Positions 27,988-35,346 are shown, counted from the stretch's first letter. The stretch is DNA of 39,131 bases from Syntrophales bacterium (GCA_028712885.1 JAQTPK010000028.1:1-39131), one strand, 5' to 3'. Numbers and translations are program-made. The notes: generated by a model not told the origin, from the sequence alone.

Positions 27988-28359
27988 GTGGCAAGGATTG
28001 CAGGCGTAGATTTGCCGAAGAACAAAAGGATGTCGATCGCCCTCACGTACATATACGGAATCGGGAGGTCCAAAGCGGTGGAAATCCTGGAAAGGGCGGG
28101 AGTCGATCCGATGAGGAAGACGGACGAACTCGTTGATTCCGAGGTGACCGCGATCCGCAACGTGATCGACAAGGAGCATAAGGTGGAGGGGGATCTCCGG
28201 CGCGAGATTTCCATGTCGATCAAGAGGCTCATGGATATCGGGACCTACCGTGGCTTGCGGCACAGGAAAGGCCTTCCCGTCCGGGGACAGAGGACGCATA
28301 CGAATTCAAGGACGCGGAAAGGCCCCCGCAGGACAATCGCCGGAAAGAAGAAATCGTAA
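27988..28359 (+). CDS. rpsM: 30S ribosomal protein S13
   Basis: A 123-residue head protein. It begins [20 protein letters not shown], includes [20 protein letters not shown], and ends with the basic tail [20 protein letters not shown] that reaches the P site. The start is GTG with the strong AGAGGAGGT site about 6 nt upstream. It opens the alpha-operon set rpsM-rpsK-rpsD-rpoA-rplQ. Confidence 0.98.
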   Translation: MARIAGVDLPKNKRMSIALTYIYGIGRSKAVEILERAGVDPMRKTDELVDSEVTAIRNVIDKEHKVEGDLRREISMSIKRLMDIGTYRGLRHRKGLPVRGQRTHTNSRTRKGPRRTIAGKKKS

Positions 28360-28377
28360 TCGAACGGAGGACAGCCG

Positions 28378-28770
28378 ATGGCGGCGCCAAGAGCGAAAAA
28401 AGGGAAGAAGAAAGAGAAGAAAAATATATCGGAGGGAGTTGCCCACATCCAGTCGACTTTCAATAACACCATCGTGACGATCACCGATCTGAGCGGGAAC
28501 GTCATTTCGTGGGCCTCTTCCGGATCCCAGGGCTTCAAGGGCTCGAGGAAGGGAACGCCGTTTGCGGCGCAGATGGCCGCGGAAGGCGCGGTGAAGAGGG
28601 CGATGGAGCACGGCATGCGTTCGGTGCAGGTGTATGTGAAGGGACCGGGCTCCGGCCGTGAGTCCGCATTGAGGTCGATCCAGTCTGCGGGGCTGAACGT
28701 CAGCGTTATCCGCGACGTCACGCCCATCCCCCACAACGGGTGCAGACCGCCGAAGAGAAGAAGAGTATAA
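28378..28770 (+). CDS. rpsK: 30S ribosomal protein S11
   Basis: A 130-residue platform protein. The lysine-rich N-terminus is followed by [39 protein letters not shown] and the C-terminal [18 protein letters not shown]. It is complete. The rpsK-rpsD gap after it (129 nt) is AT-rich and filled by heptamer array F, in sharp contrast with the GC-rich genes on each side. Confidence 0.98.
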   Translation: MAAPRAKKGKKKEKKNISEGVAHIQSTFNNTIVTITDLSGNVISWASSGSQGFKGSRKGTPFAAQMAAEGAVKRAMEHGMRSVQVYVKGPGSGRESALRSIQSAGLNVSVIRDVTPIPHNGCRPPKRRRV

Positions 28771-28772
28771 GG

Positions 28773-28890
28773 GGAAATCCAAAGCACCAGATACCAAATC
28801 CCAATGCAAGGAATTCTTCATTTTTGGATTTGAGTATTTTGAATTTCGAATTTATTTGGAACTTGGGATTTGGAATTTTAGATTATTGGA
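28773..28890. repeat. AT-rich heptamer inverted array F (word AAATCCC)
   Basis: The whole rpsK-rpsD gap reads in 7-bp steps. Left units such as AAATCCA, AGATACC and AAATCCC are mirrored by right units such as GAACTTG, GGATTTG and GAATTTT. CCAAATCCCAA (28794-28804) and TTGGGATTTGG (28863-28873) are exact complements. The central stretch of T-rich units can pair in part. The array begins 3 nt after the rpsK stop and ends near the rpsD ribosome site (TTGGAGG). Confidence 0.8.
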
Positions 28891-28899
28891 GGATACAAC

Positions 28900-29526
28900 T
28901 TGGCACGATACAGAGAATCGCTGTGCAGGCAGTGCCGGAGCGAGGGAGTAAAACTCTTTCTGAAGGGCGACCGCTGCTATACGGATAAATGCGCGTCGGA
29001 AAGAAGGGGATACGCGCCGGGCGAGCACGGCCAGATGCGAAAAAAGCTCTCCGATTACGGCGTACAGCTGCGGGAAAAACAGAAACTGAAGAAAATGTAC
29101 GGCCTGCTGGAAAGCCAGTTCCGCAATTACTTCAAGAAATCGGACAGGCAGAAGGGCGTAACCGGATCGAATCTCCTGATCATGCTGGAGAGAAGGCTCG
29201 ACAATATCGTCTTCAGGCTCGGTTTTGCCAATTCCAGAGCGGAAGCCAGACAGCTCGTCATGCATAGTCATTTCAGGATCAACGGAAAAAAGGTAAATAT
29301 CCCATCTTATCTCGTCAGCGCCGGCAGCGTTATTGAGGTGTCGGAGAAGAGCAGAAATATGGCGAGGATCAAGGAGTCTCTTGAGACCGTCGCAAGGCGA
29401 GGCTTACCACAATGGCTCGAGTTGGATAAAGCGAACTTCCGGGGCGTGTTGAAGGCCTTGCCGACGCGGGAAGACCTGGTTATGCCCATCCAGGAACAAC
29501 TGATCGTAGAGCTTTATTCGAAATAG
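28900..29526 (+). CDS. rpsD: 30S ribosomal protein S4, zinc form
   Basis: A 208-residue assembly protein. The N-terminal zinc site has four Cys in CRQCRSEG and RCYTDKCAS, the C+ form. The S4 domain holds [20 protein letters not shown] and [23 protein letters not shown] is the start, with SD TGGAGGA about 9 nt upstream; the body [12 protein letters not shown] is canonical. In enterics S4 represses the alpha operon through a pseudoknot near rpsM; not evident here. Confidence 0.97.
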   Translation: MARYRESLCRQCRSEGVKLFLKGDRCYTDKCASERRGYAPGEHGQMRKKLSDYGVQLREKQKLKKMYGLLESQFRNYFKKSDRQKGVTGSNLLIMLERRLDNIVFRLGFANSRAEARQLVMHSHFRINGKKVNIPSYLVSAGSVIEVSEKSRNMARIKESLETVARRGLPQWLELDKANFRGVLKALPTREDLVMPIQEQLIVELYSK

Positions 29527-29556
29527 CACGATAAAGTTTTGAGATGGGGAAAAGAA

Positions 29557-30579
29557 ATGCAAAAAAATTGGCGAAACCTGATTAGACCGAAAAAAATAGA
29601 GGTCGACGAGAAATCTCATACGCGCTTCTATGGTGAATTCACGATCCAGCCGCTGGAAAAGGGATTCGGCATCACCCTGGGGAATTCTCTGAGAAGGGTC
29701 TTGCTGTCATCCATTCGCGGCGCGGCAATAACGTCGGTGAAGTTCGACGGCGTCCTCCACGAATTCTCGACGATCCCCGGGGTCAAGGAAGACGTCACCG
29801 ACATCATCCTCAATATCAAGGGCGTGCGGATCAAGCTGAACCAGGACGGCCCGAGAACTCTCCGCCTTGACGTATCAAAGGAAGGCGCGATCAAAGCGGG
29901 AGATTTTTCCACGGACGGCACCGTCGAGATCATGAACCCCGATCATTACATCGCCACCCTCGCGCCGGACTCCGGCTTGAAGCTGGAAATGGTTGCCCGG
30001 TCCGGGAAAGGATACGTTCCGGCGAAGATGGAGAGGGAGCCGGATCAGCCCGAAGGCACAATCAATATCGACGCGATTTTTTCGCCCATCAAGAAGGTGA
30101 CCTACACGGTAACGCATGCGCGCGTCGGACAGATTACCGATTATGACAGACTGACCATCGAAGTCTGGACGGACGGAAGCGTGCTGCCCGAGGACGCCGT
30201 GGCGTATGCCGCAAAGATTCTCAAAGAGCAGCTGGACGTCTTCATCAATTTCGAGGAACTCGAAGAGGAAGTGAGGCACGCCGAGTCCGAGGAGAAGGAA
30301 AAGATAAACGAAAACCTGATGAGGAGCGTCGACGAACTGGAGCTGTCGGTGCGTTCGGCGAATTGCCTCAAGAACGCGGGAATCAATCTCATCGGGGAAC
30401 TCGTTCAGAAGAGCGAGGCCGAGATGCTCAAAACAAAAAATTTCGGCCGGAAATCGCTGAACGAGATCAAGGAAATACTTTCGGAAATGGGGCTCAGCCT
30501 CGGCATGAAGATCGATTTTCCTCCCTGGTCCAGGAGCGGCGAGAGGGACAGATCAAGAAGGGATGAGGCCGGATATTGA
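29557..30579 (+). CDS. rpoA: DNA-directed RNA polymerase subunit alpha
   Basis: A 340-residue subunit. The N-terminal assembly domain includes EPLEKGFG-like [20 protein letters not shown]. The linker is Glu/Lys-rich near residues 230-255. The C-terminal domain that binds UP elements and activators holds [20 protein letters not shown] and [23 protein letters not shown] 29557 is chosen, with GGGGA upstream and the typical [11 protein letters not shown] start; an in-frame TTG at 29539 would add six residues. The gap to rplQ holds array G. Confidence 0.97.
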   Translation: MQKNWRNLIRPKKIEVDEKSHTRFYGEFTIQPLEKGFGITLGNSLRRVLLSSIRGAAITSVKFDGVLHEFSTIPGVKEDVTDIILNIKGVRIKLNQDGPRTLRLDVSKEGAIKAGDFSTDGTVEIMNPDHYIATLAPDSGLKLEMVARSGKGYVPAKMEREPDQPEGTINIDAIFSPIKKVTYTVTHARVGQITDYDRLTIEVWTDGSVLPEDAVAYAAKILKEQLDVFINFEELEEEVRHAESEEKEKINENLMRSVDELELSVRSANCLKNAGINLIGELVQKSEAEMLKTKNFGRKSLNEIKEILSEMGLSLGMKIDFPPWSRSGERDRSRRDEAGY

Positions 30580-30583
30580 ATTC

Positions 30584-30657
30584 ATGGCTAATGGCTAAAG
30601 GCAAAAGGCGCAAGGCTCTCCCTTTAGCCCTTGACCTTTAGCCCTTTGCCTCTGATT
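30584..30657. repeat. heptamer inverted array G (word GGCTAAA)
   Basis: Left units GGCTAAT, GGCTAAA, GGCAAAA and GGCGCAA run from 30586 to 30613. Right units TTTAGCC, CTTGACC, TTTAGCC and CTTTGCC run from 30623 to 30650. GGCTAAA (30593-30599) and TTTAGCC (30637-30643) are exact complements in register. The stem is about 28 bp, imperfect, with a loop of about 9 nt. It starts 4-6 nt after the rpoA stop and ends just before the rplQ ribosome site. Confidence 0.82.
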
Positions 30658-30668
30658 GGAGATGTAAA

Positions 30669-31262
30669 ATGCGTCATAGAAAAGCAGGAAGAAAATTAGG
30701 CCGTACCACAAGCCATAAAAATGCGATGCTCAGGAACATGGTGACTTCCTTCCTGAAGGACGAAAAAATCGTCACTACGGACGCGAAGGCGAAGGAACTG
30801 AGGTCAGTCGCGGAAAAAATGATTACCCTGGGAAAAAGGGGAAACCTCCATGCCAGGAGGCAGGCGCTGAGTTTCATCCGCGACAAGAAAATCGCCAAAA
30901 AGGTTTTCGAGGAAATATCCCCGCGCTTTTCGGAGCGGGCCGGCGGATATACGCGGATAGTGAAAATCGGCAACCGCGAGGGGGACAATGCGCCCGTTTC
31001 CCTGATTGAGCTTGTCGCCCGGGCGGAGGAGAAACCGAAGAAGGGCAAAGGCAAGGAAAAAGCCAAACCGGAATCCAAGACCAAGGCGGCGGCGAAGACC
31101 AAAAAGGCAGCAAAGCCGAAAGCTGAAGCCAAAGAAAAAAAAGCGGAAGCGAAGCCGAAGTCCAAGGCGAAGGCCAAAACGGAAGAAAAAGAAAAGACAC
31201 AACCGGCAACCAAACCGAAGGCCGAGGCAAAACCGAAAACGGAAGAAAAAAAAGAAGCCTGA
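30669..31262 (+). CDS. rplQ: 50S ribosomal protein L17 with long Lys/Ala-rich tail
   Basis: A 197-residue L17. The core (1-118) is standard: [38 protein letters not shown] and [20 protein letters not shown]. The rest (about 119-197) is a low-complexity tail of Lys, Ala, Glu and Pro with a recurring KPKAEAK-like unit, where most L17 proteins end near 118-130. The tail is in frame and ends just before the operon terminator. It should be disordered and strongly basic. SD is TGGAG. Confidence 0.95.
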   Translation: MRHRKAGRKLGRTTSHKNAMLRNMVTSFLKDEKIVTTDAKAKELRSVAEKMITLGKRGNLHARRQALSFIRDKKIAKKVFEEISPRFSERAGGYTRIVKIGNREGDNAPVSLIELVARAEEKPKKGKGKEKAKPESKTKAAAKTKKAAKPKAEAKEKKAEAKPKSKAKAKTEEKEKTQPATKPKAEAKPKTEEKKEA

Positions 31263-31297
31263 TTCAATCCCGGCTTCGGCGCCATAGAAAAGACAGG

Positions 31298-31333
31298 GGG
31301 TTAGAGGAACGGAAATTCTTCTAACCCTTTTTT
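31298..31333 (+). terminator. intrinsic terminator of the superoperon
   Basis: GGGTTAGA (31298-31305) and TCTAACCC (31320-31327) form an 8-bp perfect stem that GAA/TTC extends inside. It is followed by six Ts (31328-31333). It lies 36 nt after the rplQ stop and is the first strong terminator after rpmG. Confidence 0.85.
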
Positions 31334-31392
31334 CGTGTTCACTTCCGAACCGATTTCTAACGGATTGGAAAGAATTATTTCTATGCTGTAGT

Positions 31393-31410
31393 CGCAGGCT
31401 TCAGCCTGCG
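31393..31410. repeat. palindrome CGCAGGCT-TC-AGCCTGCG
   Basis: Two perfect 8-bp arms separated by TC. It looks like the interspersed REP-type palindrome built around a GCAGGCT/AGCCTGC core that occurs in many bacterial genomes. I recall this type from genome reading and did not count copies. It lies in the gene-free stretch 31334-31748. Confidence 0.55.
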
Positions 31411-31455
31411 CAATGATCCTGTAGATGAGCGGTCGGGGCGGATTCCTCCCTGCGC

Positions 31456-31489
31456 CCTTCGACAAGCTCAGGACAAGCTCTGTCGAAGG
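31456..31489. repeat. REP-like palindrome CCTTCGACA...TGTCGAAGG
   Basis: CCTTCGACA (31456-31464) and TGTCGAAGG (31481-31489) are exact complements, and two AGCTC copies lie between them. The word CTTCGACAAGCTCAGGAC is a widely spread intergenic palindrome in bacteria. In other frames it gives the familiar false peptides FDKLRT and ELVLSLSKG. Confidence 0.7.
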
Positions 31490-31494
31490 ATGCT

Positions 31495-31515
31495 GTCCGG
31501 AATCCGGCCCCACCC
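31495..31515. repeat. short third copy of the flanking repeat
   Basis: These 21 bases match 33101-33120 except for one inserted A. They form the core (GTCCGG, then CCGGCCCCACCC) of the longer direct repeat found at 31646-31729 and 33096-33179. The similarity stops after the CACCC end. Confidence 0.6.
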
Positions 31516-31603
31516 GCGCACCGAAAATATCCGGAAAACCGCTGGACTGTTTGGGCAACAGGCCCTTGAGTTATCCCCCCGCAGAGCAGTCCTCGACTAT
31601 GCA

Positions 31604-31631
31604 AACCAGAAACTATAAACCGGAAACCAGA
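31604..31631. repeat. heptamer array H (word AACCAGA), single arm
   Basis: Four 7-mers, AACCAGA, AACTATA, AACCGGA and AACCAGA, run without a break. A similar but more degenerate AGAAAC-type tract lies at about 33060-33090, in the same place relative to the other copy of the direct repeat. No complementary arm is seen next to it. Confidence 0.65.
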
Positions 31632-31645
31632 TAATTTAACTTGGA

Positions 31646-31729
31646 GCGCCGTCGGGAACATGGCCCCGCCCGCAACCTCTTAAGAATTCTGACGACCCCT
31701 TCATGTCTCATGTCAAGGGCGGACTCCTC
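31646..31729. repeat. direct repeat, copy 1 (downstream of ATPase gene)
   Basis: About 84 bp that align with 33096-33179 with roughly 60 of 83 bases identical by eye and two single-base gaps. Shared blocks are GCGCCGTC, GGCCCC(A/G)CCC, TAAGA and CCCCTTC(A/G)TGTCTCA. The CTTCATG / TCTCATG part again has a 7-bp step. The two copies bracket the minus-strand ATPase gene in the same orientation. Confidence 0.65.
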
Positions 31730-31748
31730 GGACCTTTCTCCGCTCCCC

Positions 31749-32972
31749 CTACATTTGCGAGTAGGGCAAGGCTATCATATTTGAACCGAGAGGGAGCCGG
31801 ACTTCGCCGGGATGAACAACAAATCCCGGCAGCACCTTTTTTCCGAAATCTTCCTGAAAGGTCTTGATCGATGCGGCCATCTCCGGCCGAGGGGTGGCCG
31901 AGAGTTTCACCTCGACGGGAATAAGCTTGCCCTCCGTCGCGATCAGGATATCCACTTCAGTGCCGAAGGAAGTGCGCCAGAAGTACATCTGCGGATCAAT
32001 TCCCCGGTGTGTAAGCGTCTTATAGATTTCCGTAACAACCGCTGTCTCCATGATCGGACCGCCCATCGGACCTGAAGCGGCATGATCGGGATCTTTCAGG
32101 CCTGTAAGATAGCAGAGCATGCCCACATCCATGAAATAAACCTTGGGCGTCTTGACGAGTCGTTTATTGAGATTGGCGAAATACGGTCTCAGGATAAGTA
32201 TCTGATATGTGGCTTCCAGCACGGAAATCCAGGCTTTCACGGTATTGACGGCGACTCCCAGGTCTCTGGCCAGGTCGGTGATATTCAGTAACTGAGCGCT
32301 TCGCGCAGACAGCGCCCGCAGGAAACTCTGAAATTGGGACAGATCTCCGATCTGCCTGAGGTTGCGTACATCGCGTTCAAGGTATGTCTGAACGTAACTA
32401 GAATACCATAGATTGATGTCGCGTCCGGGATTCGCAATGAGTTCCGGAAAGGTGCCGCGGAGAAACCCGGCCCAGAGTTTCCTGTAGGAGATTTTCTTTT
32501 CAGGATTCCAGTGTCCCTTCGATTCCCATGGAAGAGGGGCAGAGGGCTCGCGATCAATCTCCCGGCGGGAAAAAGGCAAAAGCTTCAGCACGGCTGTCCG
32601 GCCGGCCAAAGTTTCCGATACTCTTGCCGTAAGCAGAATGTTCTGAGATCCCGTAAGCAGAAATTGGCCTGTGCGTTTCCGATCGGCGTCAATGTATTCT
32701 TTTACATAGGGAAGAAGTTCCGGCGCGTATTGCACCTCGTCGAAGATGACGGGAGGAGCATTCATGTCAAGAAAGCCCCTGGGGTCTCGGGCAGCCGCTG
32801 CTCTGATGTCGGGCGGTTCCAGAGAAACATATTTGTATTTTGCACCGAAGAGATGTTTGAGCAGCGTTGTTTTTCCCGACTGACGCGGTCCGGTCAGGAC
32901 AACCGCCGGGAATTCCCCCGCCGCCCTTCGCAGCACCGGCTCCAGCGATCTTTCGATGTAATCCGTCCGCAT
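31749..32972 (-). CDS. AAA ATPase with DUF4143 domain
   Basis: A 407-residue protein and the only minus-strand gene in the window. Walker A GPRQSGKT is at residues 28-35, Walker B VIFDEVQ at 75-81, and a sensor-like LLTGSQN at 105-111. A winged-helix-like stretch (NITDLARDLGVAVNTVKAW) lies near 225-245. The C-terminal DUF4143 part ends in a PD-(D/E)xK-like motif: EVDILI, then PVEVKLS. The family is very common, patchy and of unknown cellular role. ATG 32972 is chosen with AGAGG about 7 nt upstream; the frame is open to a TTG at 32990. It is probably an acquired gene. Confidence 0.93.
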   Translation of the reverse strand: MRTDYIERSLEPVLRRAAGEFPAVVLTGPRQSGKTTLLKHLFGAKYKYVSLEPPDIRAAAARDPRGFLDMNAPPVIFDEVQYAPELLPYVKEYIDADRKRTGQFLLTGSQNILLTARVSETLAGRTAVLKLLPFSRREIDREPSAPLPWESKGHWNPEKKISYRKLWAGFLRGTFPELIANPGRDINLWYSSYVQTYLERDVRNLRQIGDLSQFQSFLRALSARSAQLLNITDLARDLGVAVNTVKAWISVLEATYQILILRPYFANLNKRLVKTPKVYFMDVGMLCYLTGLKDPDHAASGPMGGPIMETAVVTEIYKTLTHRGIDPQMYFWRTSFGTEVDILIATEGKLIPVEVKLSATPRPEMAASIKTFQEDFGKKVLPGFVVHPGEVRLPLGSNMIALPYSQM

Positions 32973-32982
32973 AAACGCCTCT

Positions 32983-33019
32983 ACTTGCAATTATGCATTC
33001 AAAATGCACTATTGCAAGT
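32983..33019 (-). promoter_or_regulatory. operator-like dyad over the ATPase promoter
   Basis: ACTTGCAAT (32983-32991) and ATTGCAAGT (33011-33019) are a perfect 9-bp inverted repeat. A second one, TGCATT (32994-32999) and AATGCA (33003-33008), is nested inside. Read on the minus strand, TTGCAA and CATAAT with a 16-nt spacer form a plausible promoter that falls inside the dyad. This arrangement suggests binding by a dimeric regulator, perhaps autoregulation; no regulator gene is identified. Confidence 0.5.
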
Positions 33020-33095
33020 ATTTTTTGCCCCGCATTGCCGCCGTCGGAAACCATATGTGAACCAGAAGGACAAGAAACGAGAAACTTAAACTCAG

Positions 33096-33179
33096 GCGCC
33101 GTCCGGATCCGGCCCCACCCATGGTCTCGTAAGATTTCCGAATCCCCCCTTCGTGTCTCACGTCACGGTAAGACCCCTC
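33096..33179. repeat. direct repeat, copy 2 (upstream of ATPase gene)
   Basis: Partner of the copy at 31646-31729, same orientation, about 1450 bp apart. A degenerate AGAAAC tract (33060-33090) precedes it, as array H precedes copy 1. The gene-free stretch 32991-33565 holds the dyad, this copy, a GGGGAGTGTCCC motif and the inverted heptamer array at 33256-33345. Confidence 0.65.
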
Positions 33180-33255
33180 ACCGTTCATATCCCTCACCTT
33201 CTCCGAGGTTTCCGTCTGTTCGTTTCTATTTGGAAATATGGGGAGTGTCCCTAAT

Positions 33256-33345
33256 TTTAGTTCCCGGTTTCCGTTCCCGGTTCCGTAAGAAGCCCGAGAC
33301 TTCAGCGGATAACTGTAAATTGAGAACTGTGAACCGGGAACTGAA
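33256..33345. repeat. heptamer inverted array J (word AACTGTG / CCCGGTT)
   Basis: Left units TTTAGTT, CCCGGTT, TCCGTTC and CCGGTTC run from 33256 to 33283. Right units AACTGTA, AATTGAG, AACTGTG, AACCGGG and AACTGAA run from 33311 to 33345. CCCGGTT (33263-33269) and AACCGGG (33332-33338) are exact complements in register, and the outermost pair has one wobble. About 27 nt separate the arms. It lies upstream of the small EF-like gene. Confidence 0.78.
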
Positions 33346-33565
33346 TAAGCGCCGTGACTTTTCTTTTTATCTCAACATCTTAGCTCCTCGGCCGCTAAGC
33401 TTCTATTTTCTCTCAGTTTTTTTTCTTGATTTTTCCCGGAGGAAAAGGGATAAAAAAACGATCCGGGGTTCCGGGCAGGAAATCAGCCGGAGGTCTTTAT
33501 TATAAATCGAAAACGCTCCAGCCTCGCTGGGGAAGAGTGAACGAACTCTGAAGGAGGTTTGGATC

Positions 33566-33820
33566 ATGCCGGAAGACAAAGTCGGTGAAGTGGTAAAGTT
33601 CTTTGCAAAACCGAGCGTAGCGGCGGTAAAGATCACTGCCGGTGAATTAAACGTCGGCGACAAAGTGAAATTCACCGGTCATACCACGGATTTCGAAACC
33701 ACGATCGATTCCATGGAAATTAATAATCAGAAAGTGGAAAAGGCGGTGCCGGGCGACTACATAGGAATAAAGATTTCGGATCGGGTTCGTCCCGGCGATG
33801 AAATGCTGAAGATCACATGA
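33566..33820 (+). CDS. Small EF-Tu domain-II-like protein
   Basis: An 84-residue protein with the beta-barrel fold pattern of EF-Tu/EF-1A domain II: VGEVVKFFAKPSVAAVKITA, LNVGDKVKFTGHTTDF, then EKAVPGDYIGIKISDRVRPG. It has no G domain. Stand-alone proteins of this type are annotated as translation elongation factor-like; their function is not known to me, and related barrels occur at the end of U32 peptidases. SD GAAGGAGGT is strong, and a perfect terminator follows, so it is a single-gene unit. A weak promoter (TTGATT, 17 nt, GATAAA) may start near 33427. Confidence 0.85.
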   Translation: MPEDKVGEVVKFFAKPSVAAVKITAGELNVGDKVKFTGHTTDFETTIDSMEINNQKVEKAVPGDYIGIKISDRVRPGDEMLKIT

Positions 33821-33835
33821 CGGGCGCCGACCCGG

Positions 33836-33886
33836 CCTGCCAAGAAAAAAGCCATGGCATACAGCCATGGCTTTTTTCTTGGCAGG
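33836..33886. terminator. perfect 23-bp bidirectional terminator
   Basis: 33836-33858 and 33864-33886 are exact reverse complements of 23 bases around a 5-nt loop (ATACA). The stem core is GCCATGGC, with an A6 run on the left arm and a T6 run on the right, so it can terminate transcription from both sides. It lies 16 nt after the small EF-like gene. Confidence 0.92.
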
Positions 33887-34017
33887 GTCTCAAGCTCTGG
33901 ACTTTCGGCATGGCATATGGTAGTAAAATACTAATTTTATCAAGATATTAACCTCTATTCCCGTCGGGATTCTCCTGATTCGTCGCCGGCGCGGAGGGGA
34001 ATACTATTCTCCCTGAA

Positions 34018-35346
34018 ATGAAACCTTCAATTTCTGAAGTGAAGAGGGATCCGCTCGGATTTCTGGATTCCCTGGACAGCGGGCGGATACGTCTGGATCT
34101 CGATCCCCTCCTGGCCGTGCTTCGCCGGCTCGGAGATCCCCACCGGCGGATACGGTCCGTCCTTGTGGCCGGATCGAACGGGAAGGGATCGGTTTCGGCG
34201 ATGATCTCCTCCCTGCTCATCGAAAACGGGTTCAGGACAGGCTTGTACACGTCGCCGCACCTGACGGATTTCCGGGAGCGGATACGCATAGACGGCCGTC
34301 TCATCCCGCGCAGGGAGCTTCACGAGCGGATTGAGGAGGTGCGGGCCTGTATCGGAAGCGAGGACATCACCTATTTTGAATTCGCCACAGCGGTCGCTTT
34401 CTGTCATTTCCGCCGCTGCGGAACGGATATCGCCGTGCTGGAGGTCGGTCTCGGGGGAAGACTGGACGCAACAAATGTCGTGACGCCGGAACTCTCGATC
34501 ATCACAAACGTGTGCATGGAGCACACGGAATACCTGGGCAAAACCCTGCGGGAAATCGCCGCGGAGAAGGCGGGCGTAATAAAAGAGAGGGGCGTTTGCG
34601 TAACCGGCGCCGGAGCGGGCAAAGTAATCGAGGTGCTCTCCGAAACCTGTCGCAGGAGGGGCTCCAAGCTGTACCGCCTCGGGAAGGATTTCCGGATCCG
34701 CTCCGGGGGCGGCGGTTCCTTCCGTTATCGCGGGATCGGCCTGGACCTGCCGCGGGTAAGGACGCCCCTGACGGGGAGGCACCAGGAGGAGAATGCCGCC
34801 CTGGCCATTGCCGCCGCGGAGATCCTCACGCAGAAGGGATGGCTCCTGGATACGGAGCGGACCCTGGCCGGTCTCGGCAGGACCCGTTGGGACGGCAGAA
34901 TGGAGGTGGTCGGGGAAAAACCTCTCCTGATTCTCGACGGCGCCCATAACCCGGCGGGAGCGGAAGCGCTCAACAAAAGCCTGGCAAGAGATTTTCCGGG
35001 CCGGCGGATTATCTTCATCTTCGGCGTGCTGCGGGACAAGAATTTTCGCCGCATGCTGAAAACGCTTGCTCCCGCGGCATGGCGCATTGTCGCCTCGGGA
35101 ATCAGGAACGACCGGGCCCTTTCCGCCGGGGAAGTCGCCGCGGAAGCGCGCCGGCGTCACAACCGGGTGTTTGAGGCGGAATGCGTCGCCGAAGCCCTGG
35201 AATCGGCCCTCGCCATGGCGGGTCCGGACGATCTGGTGTGCGTTACCGGGTCGCTGTACCTTGTAGGCGAAGCGAAGATGCTTCTGGAAAAGGTAAAAGC
35301 CGGAAAAAAGGAGACCGGGGGGCTGAGAATCTTAAAATACGGCTGA
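34018..35346 (+). CDS. folC: Folylpolyglutamate synthase / dihydrofolate synthase
   Basis: A 442-residue Mur-ligase-family enzyme that adds glutamate to dihydropteroate or folates. The ATP loop GSNGKGS is at residues 52-58, followed by the folate loop region TSPHLTDFRERI, EVGLGGRLDATNVV, the MEHTEYLGKTLREIAAEKAG block and DGAHNPAG in the C-terminal domain. The ATG has no SD at the usual distance; GGAGGGG (33993-33999) is about 18 nt away with a small hairpin between them. lptD follows after 42 nt. Confidence 0.96.
   Translation: MKPSISEVKRDPLGFLDSLDSGRIRLDLDPLLAVLRRLGDPHRRIRSVLVAGSNGKGSVSAMISSLLIENGFRTGLYTSPHLTDFRERIRIDGRLIPRRELHERIEEVRACIGSEDITYFEFATAVAFCHFRRCGTDIAVLEVGLGGRLDATNVVTPELSIITNVCMEHTEYLGKTLREIAAEKAGVIKERGVCVTGAGAGKVIEVLSETCRRRGSKLYRLGKDFRIRSGGGGSFRYRGIGLDLPRVRTPLTGRHQEENAALAIAAAEILTQKGWLLDTERTLAGLGRTRWDGRMEVVGEKPLLILDGAHNPAGAEALNKSLARDFPGRRIIFIFGVLRDKNFRRMLKTLAPAAWRIVASGIRNDRALSAGEVAAEARRRHNRVFEAECVAEALESALAMAGPDDLVCVTGSLYLVGEAKMLLEKVKAGKKETGGLRILKYG

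Noticed and set aside
28740-28988. Small frame across array F
   Set aside because: The hydrophobic peptide (LNFEFIWNLGFGI) is a direct reading of the heptamer array, a known kind of false protein.
32990-32992. TTG 32990 as the start of the ATPase
   Set aside because: ATG 32972 has an AGAGG site at a good distance, and the TTG lies inside the dyad and putative promoter.
32993-33505. 170-codon frame in the gap upstream of the small EF-like gene
   Set aside because: It spans the direct repeat and array J, has no recognisable domain and no ribosome site.
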